Positions 24,081 through 34,179 of a DNA stretch of 64,000 nucleotides are shown here, piece by piece. Below the pieces are notes generated by a model, which saw only the letters and a list, made by a program, of their open reading frames with translations, was not told where the DNA came from and searched no databases. This DNA is from Amyloporia xantha (taxonomy: Eukaryota > Basidiomycota > Agaricomycetes > Polyporales > Adustoporiaceae). Position numbers and translations under genes: made by a program. The stretch spans positions 992,001 to 1,056,000 of the forward strand of contig JAYKKR010000004.1 in NCBI GenBank assembly GCA_036971615.1, written 5' to 3'. Each line of letters opens with the position of its first letter. Position 1 is the first letter of the stretch.

Positions 24081-25595
24081 ATGGCCATATTTCCTCCCCC
24101 CGATATCACGTCCATAGCAGACGTAGATGCATTCATAACCGACAAATCCGCCAATCTTTCTCATGATGTTATCACCACAATCAACAAATTCGAAGTGCAC
24201 TTCTGGGAGAAGTCTCACACGCATCGTCGCCTGATGTTGTTGAAACGAATCTACCGCTCACACCCAGCCGTCGACAAGCGATTTCGCGAACGACGAGGCT
24301 ACCACTTGCAGGCCATCCAGACTGACACACGCTCATCAGTTCACGTCAATGCATTCGCAAGCGCATTCTCAGAGATCGATCGTGCCAATTCAGGCTGTTT
24401 TGGGGGTGGGCGGGTACATCGGTTCCTTGACCTTGGTTGCGCCCCAGGTGGCTTCTCATCGTGGCTGATTAGCCGCAACTGGGATGTGCAGGGCGTTGGG
24501 ATCACTCTGCCCGACGACGCGGGGGAAACCGTCGTGCAGATGGATCCTTCGCTCTTGGCCAGGGCCGGGTACCGCGTGCGACACGAAAATCTCGTTTCCA
24601 TCGCCATGAACTATGTGACACTAGGCACATTGCCGGTGATACAGTCGGACGACCGTCCTTTCGAGCCTTACGATCTTGTCATTGCGGGTGCTTTCCCTAC
24701 CCTGCAGGGTCACACTCCGTGGTGGCTCCGCGTCCAAACGCTATTATCCCAGATCCTGATCATCATGAGCAACACTGCCCAGGGTGGCTCTAGCATCATT
24801 GTTATCAACACGAAGCCTTACCTGTGGGCAGTCGATATTATGGGGCTGCTTCGGCAGTCGTTCGACTCTGTCACCGCACACAAGGGCGGGAAGCTCCATG
24901 CGACGCGGACGTCGTGCTACCTTGTCTGCAGAGGCTTCCACGCCTCTGCGGAAGAGATAGATCGGGCCTCCGGAAAGCTTCGCGGTACACTCCAGCACCT
25001 TGCGACGGTGGCTGCTGAGTCGTACCAGGATGAGGAAGGGAGATGGGTCAATGGAAATCCTGAGGATCTTCCGCTCGTCTCTGGCAAATCAGCGGAGGAG
25101 ATTTTCGATACGAATTGTCATTTCGTGCTAGGCATATTCGAATCCATGTGGGAGACACAATACGAGGCGATCCGCAGTGACCTTGCGAATGTGCTCGCTG
25201 GTGAAATTGGAGGTGAGCGGTGCCATCACCTCCCTATAGTTTCGTGTCTGACAGGATGGAATATAGAGGGGGACAATCTGAAGCCTCGTCAGAGCAGTCA
25301 GTCCGATTTAAACCACACAGAGTCGAACTCTGCTCTGTCTAGCCGGGACGGTTGGCTGCCCACAGACAGTACCCCTCCCCAGCAGACTACGGTGCAGGCA
25401 TGGCGTCCTCAGCAGCCCAGATTTGGGGCATCAGATGGTTTCGTGGGCTTTAAACAGTGGCGGACTCGCGAGCGAGCGCAATCCACCACTGTTGGACAGC
25501 CCACAACCGGTGACAGTGAGAACCCGGGTCGAATCTTTGGTCGCAGGCCCAGTAACAGTGCTGCTGATACGAGTACGTGGTGGAGGTCGAAGTGA
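24081..25595 (+). CDS. FtsJ/RrmJ-like methyltransferase, copy A
   Basis: Two exons, 24081-25212 and 25255-25595, give 490 aa. The SAM-binding motif I is FLDLGCAPGGFSSWL (residues about 115-129). It is followed by YDLVIAGAFP (Asp198 in the catalytic Asp position) and IVINTKPYLW (Lys245). The fourth catalytic residue of RrmJ-type 2'-O-methyltransferases, a Glu near the last strand, is not obvious in RTSCYLVCRGF. A long helical segment and a Ser/Gln/Arg-rich, probably disordered tail ending STWWRSK follow. The family is expanded in agaricomycetes and usually annotated as an FtsJ-domain protein. RNA targets are unknown. The start MAIFPPPDITS is shared by both copies. The 42-nt intron is a multiple of three and open in this copy, so retention would still give a full protein. 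Confidence 0.85.
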   Translation: MAIFPPPDITSIADVDAFITDKSANLSHDVITTINKFEVHFWEKSHTHRRLMLLKRIYRSHPAVDKRFRERRGYHLQAIQTDTRSSVHVNAFASAFSEIDRANSGCFGGGRVHRFLDLGCAPGGFSSWLISRNWDVQGVGITLPDDAGETVVQMDPSLLARAGYRVRHENLVSIAMNYVTLGTLPVIQSDDRPFEPYDLVIAGAFPTLQGHTPWWLRVQTLLSQILIIMSNTAQGGSSIIVINTKPYLWAVDIMGLLRQSFDSVTAHKGGKLHATRTSCYLVCRGFHASAEEIDRASGKLRGTLQHLATVAAESYQDEEGRWVNGNPEDLPLVSGKSAEEIFDTNCHFVLGIFESMWETQYEAIRSDLANVLAGEIGGERCHHLPIVSCLTGWNIEGDNLKPRQSSQSDLNHTESNSALSSRDGWLPTDSTPPQQTTVQAWRPQQPRFGASDGFVGFKQWRTRERAQSTTVGQPTTGDSENPGRIFGRRPSNSAADTSTWWRSK

Positions 25596-26224
25596 ATCCT
25601 ATGATGAATCTACCCGGAAATTACTGACTCAGATACGAGACTCTGACCGTTGCAAAGCAATAACCTCCCAGGAATATAAGAATGCGCGTTCATGAGTGCT
25701 CGCATAGCGTGTATACCATGCGGCCGGTACACAGATACATAGGCGTTTCATTATATCTACTTCTGCTGGCAGTAGTCGATATGAATAGCTATATGAATAC
25801 AAGTTAAATGTAACCCCACTTCCACTTTATAGCGACCTTCCCTCCCTCACGCTATTTTAGGTCTGCCTACGGGAGACAAACTTCCATGATACATAGTACT
25901 GTAAGTCGTCAAATTTGGGAATTTGGAAGTCGAGCACTTCGGACTGTACGATGTATGACTCGATCGAAGCTAACAACTCAGCCTTCTTCGCTGCAAAATA
26001 ATGCCGAGCGCACATTGACACTAGTGAACACAGATATGTGTCTCTCAGGGATGATATAAAATTGTCAATGTAATGAGTCTGATAGATCAGTAGTGACAGG
26101 AGATGATATTCAGTGGTAATTCAGGACGTGCTATCCGGCTCCAAACCTTCATTCGGAGGCTAGCGGTCATAAGTGGTTTGCAGCCACAGTAAGATGACTA
26201 GCAGCTGGAGGTACCTATAGACAT
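25596..26224. other. Intergenic part of duplication unit 1
   Basis: This aligns with 29183-30280 of unit 2 but lacks the 420-bp inverted-repeat element and carries instead the roughly 60-bp insertion at 25824-25879. No gene. Confidence 0.55.
25824..25879 (+). mobile_element. Copy 2 of the ~60-bp repeat, with 6-bp TSD
   Basis: A 56-bp block is present here and absent at the matching site in unit 2 (near 29837). It is flanked by ACTTCC on both sides (25818-25823 and 25880-25885). It begins ACTTTATAG and ends GTCTGCCTACGGGAGACAA, like the other two copies. The filled/empty comparison shows insertion rather than chance similarity. No coding capacity and no perfect terminal inverted repeats. Mechanism unknown. 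Confidence 0.75.
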
Positions 26225-27117
26225 ATGCATGCCATGGACGCGCCTATTGCAACTGCAGACTCACTGGCGTTCTCGTCGTCAGACTACGACTCAAAAGTGG
26301 CCACCAAATCTACAGTGCTGTCTCGCCACCCTGCCGCATCGTATCTCTCATATTGCTCGCCAGACTAGTCTGCAGAGTAGATACTTCCTTCAACCTTCGC
26401 AAGCTCAGGATATCCGTATCTGACGGCAACACGTCATTCAGCCTCGTCGCAAGCGGCGGCGGAAGAAGGCGAGGTCAATACTGGACGTACCCCGAGTGCG
26501 TGTAGCCGATGATCGCGACCATGAAGTGCTCACAGAATCCACCTATAGAGTGACGTCCTCCCCTCCCCCTCAAAGGTCACTATTTAAGGTCTGCCTACGG
26601 GAGACTAAGAGTCCGCTACCGTCGACGCGACTGCTCCCGACGACGATGGCGCCGACGCTGACGATGCATGCAATTCATCCTCTTCGATTGATGTCACATC
26701 TTCCCCACAGGCGCGCAGTAGACAAGAGAAACGTCGACCGCAGACAGTGGCGGTGTCAGAGAAGTCCCACCTTCAACATAGTAAATCCACTCCGAAACTA
26801 ATACCCCTTGATGCGCGTTCTGCGCAATCTGGCCCATAAGTTGCGACTGTTCTTCTCACGGGATGCTGGAGCGTTGCGTACGATCCTTTCCCTCGAATCC
26901 GAATCAGCGGCGACCGAAGGTTTCGTCGACACTCGAGGTCCAGTCCCTCGCTCCCAAGATGCTCTGATACATGTATTCATTGACCAGTATGTTACTAACA
27001 TATTCCTGCGTGCTCACATCTACTGACACGCCTCCAGCTCCAATATCTTGATTGGCTTCCTCTCATATCTCCGACGTCATTCACACCATGTTAATCGAAC
27101 GAGAAGCAAACATCTAT
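26225..27117 (+). pseudogene. Truncated NYN-domain gene copy
   Basis: This aligns with the intact NYN gene at 30573-32476. It keeps the MDAP start region (ATG near 26234) but meets a TAG after the CSPD codons near 26370. It has lost roughly 200 bp of the middle of exon 1, carries the 65-bp insertion at 26543-26607, and is cut off early in the second exon at about 27117, so all the C-terminal NYN core is missing. Frames are broken in several places. It cannot make a NYN protein. Confidence 0.88.
26543..26607 (+). mobile_element. Copy 3 of the ~60-bp repeat inside the NYN pseudogene
   Basis: The intact gene reads through this point near 31285 without the block. Here 65 bp beginning CTATAGAGTGAC and ending GTCTGCCTACGGGAGACTA is inserted. 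It is flanked by AGAATCCAC and AGAGTCCGC, a 9-bp duplication with two differences. The block contains AGTGAC and GTCACT facing each other, which could pair as a hairpin. Confidence 0.75.
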
Positions 27118-27670
27118 CACACTACACGAGCGGTTGCATGTCTCGTGAATGAAATATTGTACTTGGATCTTGTTAGCGTGAGCTTGTCTTTCTCGTCATC
27201 CTCGGTCTTTTCTGGTCGACGCCTGACGCGCGTCTCCTGTTGCGCTGACTGACTCGAACAGCGGTTCTTTGCACAGTGCAACGGACATGCTCAGTCGATC
27301 CCCTAGCCCTAGAAAATGCAGTTTTCAGTCGGCGTATTAAGAAGCCTCATTGTATCTGCTTGCAGCCTGTTCCGTCTTGTGCGTCAATCAGACCTGCAGG
27401 CGGATGCATGTGCATGCAGCTCTAGAGCTACATTTGTAGGGAAAGCAGCTTACGACTGTGTGGCCCTTCCACCGCTATATCTGTATCTTATCTGTCGCAG
27501 GTATGTAGAAATCCGATCCGCAGCTTTTAAGCTCGAAACCTTGAGCCACATGTTGGTTAGTTTACAGATGTAGCAGTCGTTCATCTCGGACAGTTCCTCT
27601 TCGCCTCGTGGTGCAGCAACATAAATGTAAGCAATGATTGCTGCTCGTCTACTGCGCCCACCATCAAGCG

Positions 27671-29182
27671 ATGGCCATATTTCCTCCCCCCGACATCACA
27701 TCTATAGCAGACGTAGATGTGTTCATAACCGACAAATCCGACAATCTACCTCATGATGTTATCATCACAATCAACAAATTCGAAGTGCACTTCTGGGAGA
27801 AGTCCCTCACGTATCGTCGCCTGCTGTTGCTGAGACGAATCTTCGGCTCACACCCAGCTGTCGACAAGCGATTTCGCGAACGGCGAGGCATATATTTGCA
27901 GGCCATTCAGACGGACCCACACTCACCAGTCCACATCCGTTCATTCGCAAAAGCATTCTCAGAGATCAACCGTGCCAATTCAGGCTGTTTTGGGGCTGGG
28001 CGGGTACATCGGTTCCTCGACCTTGGTTGCGCCCCAGGTGGCTTCTCATCGTGGCTGATGAGCAGCAACTGGGATGTGCAAGGCGTTGGGATCACTCTGC
28101 CCTATGATACGGGGGAAACCCTTGTGCAAATTGATCCCTCGCTCTTGGCCATGGCTCGGTATCGCGTGCGACACGAAAATCTTATTTCCATCGCCATGGA
28201 CTCTGTGACACTAGGCACGTTGCCAGTGATACAGTCGGACGACCGTCCTTTCGAGCCTTACGATCTTGTCATTGCGGGTGCTTTCCCCACCCTGCAGGAT
28301 CAAATTCCGTGGTGGCTCCGCGTCCAAATGATGCTGTCCCAAGTCCTGATCGTCATGAGCAACACGGCTCAGGCTGGCTCCAGCATCATCGTTATCAACA
28401 CGAAGCCTTTCCTATGGGCAGTCGATGTCATGGGACTGCTTCGGCAGTCGTTCGACTCCGTCACCGCACATAAGGGCGCGAAGCTCCATGCGACGCGGAC
28501 GTCGTGCTACCTCGTCTGCAGAGGCTTCCATGCCTCTGCGGAAGAGATAGATCGGGCCTCCGGAAAGCTTCGCGGTACACTCCAGCACCTTGCGACGGTG
28601 GCTGCTGAGTCGTACCAGGATGAGGAAGGGAAATGGATCAATGCTGGATATCCTGAGGATCTTCCGCTCGTGTCTGGCGAGTCAGCGGAGGAGCTTTTCG
28701 ATATGAATCATCATTTCGTGCTAGGCATATTCGAGCCCATATGGGAGTTGCAATATGAGGCGATCCGCAGTGACTTTGCGAATGTGCTCGCAGGTGAAAT
28801 CGGAGGTGAGCAGTACCATTAGCTCCCTATGGCTGCATATCTGACAGTATGGCATATAGATGGAGACAATTTGACACCTCGTCAGAGCAGTCAGTCCGAC
28901 TCAAACCACACAGAGTCGAATCCTGCTCTGTCTAGCCAGGATGGTGGGCTGCCCACAGACGGCGGCCTTCCCCAGAAAACTGTGACTCAGGCGTGGCGGC
29001 CTCAGCAGCCCAGGTTTAGCGCATCAGATGGTTTCGTGGGCTTTAAACAGTGGCGGACTCGCGAGCGCGCGCAATCCACCACTGTTGGACAGCCCACAAC
29101 CGGTGAGAATGCAGGTCAAATCTTTGGTCGCAGACCCAGTAACAGTGCTGCGGATACGAGTACATGGTGGAGGTCGAAGTGA
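27671..29182 (+). CDS. FtsJ/RrmJ-like methyltransferase, copy B
   Basis: Exons 27671-28805 and 28848-29182 give 489 aa. It has the same architecture as copy A: FLDLGCAPGGFSSWL, YDLVIAGAFP, INTKPFLW, and a disordered Ser/Gln tail ending STWWRSK. Unlike copy A, the 42-nt intron holds an in-frame TAG, so the tail is made only if the intron is removed; retention would end the protein just after the helical region. No frameshift separates it from copy A and substitutions look mostly conservative, suggesting both are maintained. The flanking NYN gene may be functionally related (both are RNA-type domains), but that is inference from proximity. Confidence 0.85.
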
Positions 29183-29310
29183 ATCCTATGATGAATCTAC
29201 GCGGCAGTTACTGACTCAGATCTGACACTCTGACCGTCGAGTCGCACAGCAATAACCTCCCAGGAATATCAGAACACGCGTTCATGAGCGCCCGTACAGC
29301 GCGTACCGGA

Positions 29311-29730
29311 AGGACCCCGGCTAATCCCCCAGGAGCCTCGATGCCTAAAAGTCCGAAAATGGGGGTCGAGGACCCAAAATGTTCGATACAAAATGTCCGA
29401 AAAGGGGGTCAAAGGGGCGGCATGTTGGATGCTATTTTGGCCCGAAAAGACCCCTTCCAGGCTGAGGTCCGATCCGGAAGGGGTCCGAAACGTCCGTTTA
29501 GGGGGGTATCGGACGGTATCCCACGTGGATTGCCCGCAAATGGACTGAACTTCCGGGCAGTGCCGGCACCGTAGGCGCCGGGAAATTCGGGCGACGTTCG
29601 ATCCTTTCTGGGTCCGAAAATCGAACCAAACGCTTGAGGTTCGATCTTTTTTGTCCGAATCAGGCAACATCTCTAGGTCCGAAAGTGGGTCTCCAGGGAT
29701 CGAGGCTCTAGGGGGATTAGCCGGGGTCCT
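29311..29730. mobile_element. 420-bp MITE with 8-bp TSD (hAT-like)
   Basis: The ends are inverted repeats of about 32 bp (AGGACCCCGGCTAATCCCCC on the left, matched at the right end), with an exact 8-bp direct repeat GTACCGGA at 29303-29310 and 29731-29738. The matching place in unit 1 (about 25715) lacks it, so insertion post-dates the duplication or unit 1 lost it. The interior has repeated GGTCCGAAA-type words in both orientations and no gene. TSD length suggests hAT mobilisation, but its termini differ from those of the 8.0-kb element. Confidence 0.9.
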
Positions 29731-29738
29731 GTACCGGA

Positions 29739-30572
29739 TGGAACATGGATACATAGGCGTTTAATTATATCTGCTCGCGGCCGCAGTCGTCGATAATGAA
29801 TAGTTATGTGAATGCGAGCTGAATGTAGCCCCACTTACATAGTACTATAAGTCGTCAAATTTGGGCATTTCGAAGTCGGGTACCGTACGATGTACGTACT
29901 ACGACGGACTCAATCGAAGCAACGTTCTCAGCCTTCCTCACTGCATAATAATCCTGGGTGCGTAGTAGTAACTACTACAGACATGCCCCTCAGAGCCCCG
30001 GGGTGATATAAAAATTGACAACGTAACCAGTCCGATAGAACAGAACGTGCTATCCGGCTCCGGACCTTCAATAGGAGGCTGTGATATGCGATTTGCAGAT
30101 GACTGTTCCATAATATATAACCGGAGAAATGGCATGCACAGAGCGGCACTACTTGCCAGGATAAAACACCTCTGCTTCCACTGTTTTGCAGCCCACATCA
30201 TTTCCGTTTATCGCACAACTAAGAACGAACTCGACGTCGAATTATAAGTCGAATTCAAGTCGCGGCTAACGAGGTGAGCATGATCACGTGTGGCGTCTAC
30301 TCCTCCTGACCGAGGCTCATCTGGAGGATAACTCCTGCTTTCCCCTCTCTTCCATAGAGCATCTGGTTATAGGTCTCAAGAAGAAGACGTTCAAGGGCGC
30401 TTCCACATATTGTCAATGGCCTGTTTACCGTTCTTCTAAGACGGGTTTACTAATTTGGGGCACCTCTCAGCTTGGCCCTGTACCACTCCATGCACGACCG
30501 CAACACGTTCCCTTGAAACTCCCATTGCATCTTGTGTTTATTCTCTTCTGTCAAATTATCCCATATTGTATA
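29739..30572. other. Leader and promoter region of the NYN gene
   Basis: No separate gene. The left part matches 25720-26170 in unit 1. The frame of the NYN gene is open back to 30288, but the sequence there lacks the character of coding DNA. CT-rich stretches precede the putative start. Confidence 0.45.
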
Positions 30573-32476
30573 ATGGTCCAATCTGTATCCGACTCTGCAT
30601 TCTCTCCAGCTCCGTTCAGTCCTTTCTCATCCTATTCTGTGGCTAGTGGTGTAACATCTGATGGTAAGCCCTCCGCTAGTTCCCTTCGGATTGACATCAC
30701 TGACAGCGGGACAGACGCACCTGATCTGGGAGCGTTCACGACCGTCTTCCGTGCTTTGAATACTTTCCAGCCGCGGACTGGACCTATACATGCCATGGAC
30801 GCGCCTACTGCAACTGCAGACTCCTCACTGGCGTTCTCGCCGTCGGACTACGACTCAGAAGTAGCCACCAGATCCACGGTGTGGTCTCGCCACCCTGCCG
30901 CATCGTATCTCTCATATTCCTCGCCAGACAGTGTCCCGCGAGGCCGTTCACTCCCCCCCACCGATTCTGACTCTACCGCGTCGGACATCGACAAGTCAGA
31001 CCTGCTGGCAGACGATGGAGAGGATGGTACTGTAGACCAACCCTCCCTTGGATATCTCGAAGAGGCGCTGGGTTTCATCGCTGCGGAGCGGGCGAAGTTT
31101 GTCGCGCAGCTCGACGTGGGCATGCGAGGCAACCACAGTTCGGCAACGACGACAACTTCGGACAGCGTCTGGCGGCACGTCATTCAGCCCCGTCGCAAGC
31201 GGCGGCGGAAGAAGGCGAGGTCAGTGCTGGACGTATCCCGAGTGCGTGTAGCCGATCGCGACCATGAAGTGCTCACAGAATCCACTACCGTTGACGCGAC
31301 TGCTCCCGACGACGATGGCGCCGACGCCGACGACGCGTATGACTCATCCTCATCGGTTGATGTCACATCTTCACCACAGGTGCAGCATGCGCGCAGTAGG
31401 CAAGAGAAACGTCGACCGCAGACAATGGTGGTGTCAGAGAAAGAGAAGCCCCGCCTTCAACATAGTAAATCCACTCCGAACCTAATACCCCTTGTGTCTA
31501 TACCCCTCGATGCGCGTGTTCTCCATCTGCGCAATTTGGCCCATAAGTTGCGACTCTTTTTTCCGCAGGATGCTGGAGCGCTGCGTACGATCCTTTCCCC
31601 CGAATCAGAATCAGCGGCAACCGAAGGTTTCGTCGACACTCGAGGTCCAGTCCCTCGCTCCCAAGATGCTCTGATACATGTATTCATTGACCAGTATGTT
31701 GCCTATTCCTGCGGACTTACATCTACTGACATCCCTCCAGCTCCAATATCTTGATTGGGTTTCTCTCGTATCTCCGACGCCATTCGCACCATCTTAATCG
31801 GACAAGAAGTAAACATCTATCACATGCCGCACTCGCCCTCATTCTAGAGCGCGGGCGGCCTATAACCCGCAGGGTGCTCGTGGCGTCCTCGCCCTTGTAC
31901 CAGCCTGTGACCACTGCCGAGCAGCTCGGCTACGAAGTGCGCGTGTACGCGCGCGTGCCCGATACGGGCGACGGCGCTGACCGACAACAGCACCACCACA
32001 ACACCATCGCCGACTCGCAAACGATCGGCCGCAGCCGGGGCCGCAAGAGCGCTCCCGCGCACTCCCGCAGACATTCACACAAGACATCCACCGGAGGGGG
32101 CGGGACGTCGACCGAGTCGGAGACGGGCGGCGGGAATGCAGGGGGCAACGCGTCCCGAGTGCGGTACCGCGAGCAGGGCGTCGACGAGCTGCTGCAGCTC
32201 AAGCTTCACCAGGCTATCGCGAATGTGGACGAAGTCCCGCCGGAGGCCACGATCGTGCTTGCGACGGGCGACGGGAATGTAGGGCAGTTCAACGAGGAGG
32301 GTTTCCTGGGCTGTGTGCGGACAGCGTTGAAGAAGGGCTGGAGGGTCGAGTTGTATGCTTGGGAGGGAGGTCTGAGCAGAGCGTGGATGAGGGAGTTTGG
32401 AGAGGGGGCGTACAAGAATAGGTTCGCGGTCTACATGCTCGACCGGTTCGCTGCGGACTTGCTCGAGGTCCAGTGA
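30573..32476 (+). CDS. NYN-domain (PIN-like RNase fold) protein
   Basis: Exons 30573-31693 and 31741-32476 give 618 aa from the ATG at 30573, or 544 aa if translation starts at 30795. A long Ser/Asp-rich disordered N-terminus with a basic patch (RRKRRRKKAR) precedes the core. The core begins HVFIDHSNILIGFL, formed across the intron, and continues through LGYEVRVYARVPD, ATIVLATGDGNVGQFNEEGF and RVELYAWEGGLSRAWMREFG. The Asp residues in FIDHSN and ATGDGN are those expected to bind metal in NYN nucleases related to MARF1/limkain b1. A Ser/His-rich insert lies inside the domain. Function in RNA cleavage or binding is inferred from the fold. A clean intron-like GTAAG..CTGACAG at 30664-30706 would break the upstream frame, favouring the 30795 start. 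Confidence 0.85.
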
Positions 32477-33334
32477 GGCGGTGGTGTGTACAGAGGAATT
32501 GGGGGACGTCATGATATCAGACTACATCCGTAAGGAATACTGTATAGCATTTTTGTATGATCATGTGTATGTAATGGTGCAAGGAGATGTGCTGTAAGAA
32601 ATTCGATGATCTTGGAGGAGAACGTGATGAGACAGCATGGAGTTCACCAATCTACAAAGTGGGTTGTCTCTGTACAGTCGAGACAGTTCCGAAATTTTGC
32701 ATGGCAGAAATATTTTGAACAGAGATTTGAGCAGAACGGTACCAAGCAGTGACCGATTGAGGCTTTCTGACTCCGAGACATATGAGAGAGATCGTTCAAC
32801 GTCGCACAAGGCGCGGCTCGTGCATCCAGAGACACTGCACAAGGACTCGAATCCAAGGGTTGTGTTTCAGTAACGCAGTACTTGGCTCTGACTTCAAGGA
32901 GGTGAGCATAGGTTACAAGCAATTTGGGCCGAGCGTGGATTGCCTTAGCAATTCTATATCTTGGGAATTTCTGGACAGAGCAGTAGCGGTGTAATGGCAG
33001 GGACCATTGACAATAATTGGGAAACGATGGCGTCACGCTCAACAACAGGAAGTGGACGCACTGCATAACTGTTCCCAAGTTGATCGTTCAACTCCGCGTA
33101 TAATGTTAAAACAGAGCAAGTCAACTGGTGAAAGAGTGAGAGAACGAGTTGAAAGTGATCCTTCCTCGCGACGCTTATACGGCGTCGTGCTGTACATACG
33201 CCTCCAGGAAAACACCGGGCAAAAGAGACATGATAACAGGTGGCGACTCGAGGCCGCAGTGCCTGGTCAGTGGTCTGGCATAAAAGGGCCTCAGCGCACA
33301 TTTGTTGTACATGTCGGCAAGAAATGCAGCGTTC
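32477..33334. other. Downstream flank of the NYN gene
   Basis: No recognised gene. Frames of up to 144 codons overlap on both strands and match nothing I know. Confidence 0.4.
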
Positions 33335-33336
33335 TA

Positions 33337-33843
33337 TGGTGTCGGCCACTTAGACGCCGCTACTTTTGGACAGTGGCCAATTTGGTTGGGCATCGGTCAT
33401 ATCAACCCTAGAGTAGGGTTTACGTTAAGCGCCAAGGCTAAAGACACAGTAAGTAGCGTAGATCAGGCCATAGATACTGCAATCAATGCAAAATACCCTC
33501 TAAAACTGGTTCGATGTCTATAAAAGTTGCAATTGCAGCAAGAAACAAGGTTTGTGCATGCCAGGTGAAAGCGACATAAGTCACACCAACAAGTTTGTGA
33601 GACGCTGGCGCTTCCCGATATAGACATTACTTCTATATTGGGAAGGTAGTTCCCACCACTGGCCAATGTTCGGATGACTGAAATTTATAACTCGGTCAAT
33701 TTTTACTTTGAGAAAATTCTGTCTGGCAGATCGTTTCGTATCATAAAAAGAATGCATTTGGCCAGAGGAATAAGAAAACAGACAAAATCCGAGTGACCAA
33801 TTTTTTTTGTCCAAAAGTAGCGGCCTCTAAGTGGCCGACACCA
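33337..33843. mobile_element. Tc1/mariner-like MITE flanked by TA
   Basis: The ends TGGTGTCGGCCACTTAGA.GCCGCTACTTTTGGAC are inverted repeats of about 35 bp with one difference. The element is flanked by TA on each side (33335-33336 and 33844-33845), the target duplication of the Tc1/mariner/pogo group. The 507-bp body is A+T-rich and lacks a transposase frame. GGCCAAT words recur just inside each arm. The TA call depends on where the arm is taken to begin. Confidence 0.78.
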
Positions 33844-33845
33844 TA

Positions 33846-34179
33846 GTTGTTCCACAGATGTAGCAGCCATGTAGACTTGTGAGGAAAGCGGAAGCAAATA
33901 CCATCAGATCAAGGTTATAAAGCACTGGTTTGGAGAATCAAGGAGGCCGGTGGCCTAGGCTCTAGACAAAGCTCGTAGATTCAGGGTTATAAGTTATAAC
34001 CATGATGGGCTTGGCAATCTGGAGAAGATACGCGCTCGTATTGCCCGTAACCATGAAACTGCCATAACATGGTGGATCCCCGGGGATGAGCAAGCCCCCA
34101 TTCATCCTTTTCTTCCCCCTTCTCCTAGCTTTTATTTTCTCCGGGCTGCTTGAGGCATCGTCGGTCTTGTAACTCCAGA
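33846..34179. other. Upstream region of the bestrophin gene
   Basis: Non-coding. A CT-rich block (TTTTCTTCCCCCTTCTCC, about 34108-34125) precedes the ATG by about 55 bp and is a likely core promoter or transcription start context for a well-expressed fungal gene. Confidence 0.4.

Larger units (their letters stand above)
23540..27117 (+). repeat. Tandem segmental duplication, unit 1 (FtsJ A + broken NYN)
   Basis: Unit 1 aligns with 27118 to about 31820. Matching landmarks are the 5' leader, the FtsJ gene, the intergenic stretch beginning AAGTCGTCAAATTTGGG, and the NYN gene. Unit 1 stops inside NYN exon 2 (about 27117) and the sequence passes directly into the next unit's leader. Near the junction both boundaries carry a similar CAC.A..AGCGGTTGC word, consistent with unequal or microhomology-mediated recombination. 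Parental order was therefore FtsJ then NYN. The downstream NYN is the complete one. Confidence 0.85.
27118..31820 (+). repeat. Tandem segmental duplication, unit 2 (FtsJ B + intact NYN)
   Basis: Second unit of the direct duplication described for 23540-27117. The two FtsJ copies differ at scattered codons (roughly nine in ten residues are identical by eye). The right end of homology is where unit 1 breaks in the second NYN exon. Confidence 0.85.

Noticed and set aside
31844..32512. Several long minus-strand frames
   Set aside because: They are shadows of the NYN exon 2, whose codon bias keeps the opposite strand open.
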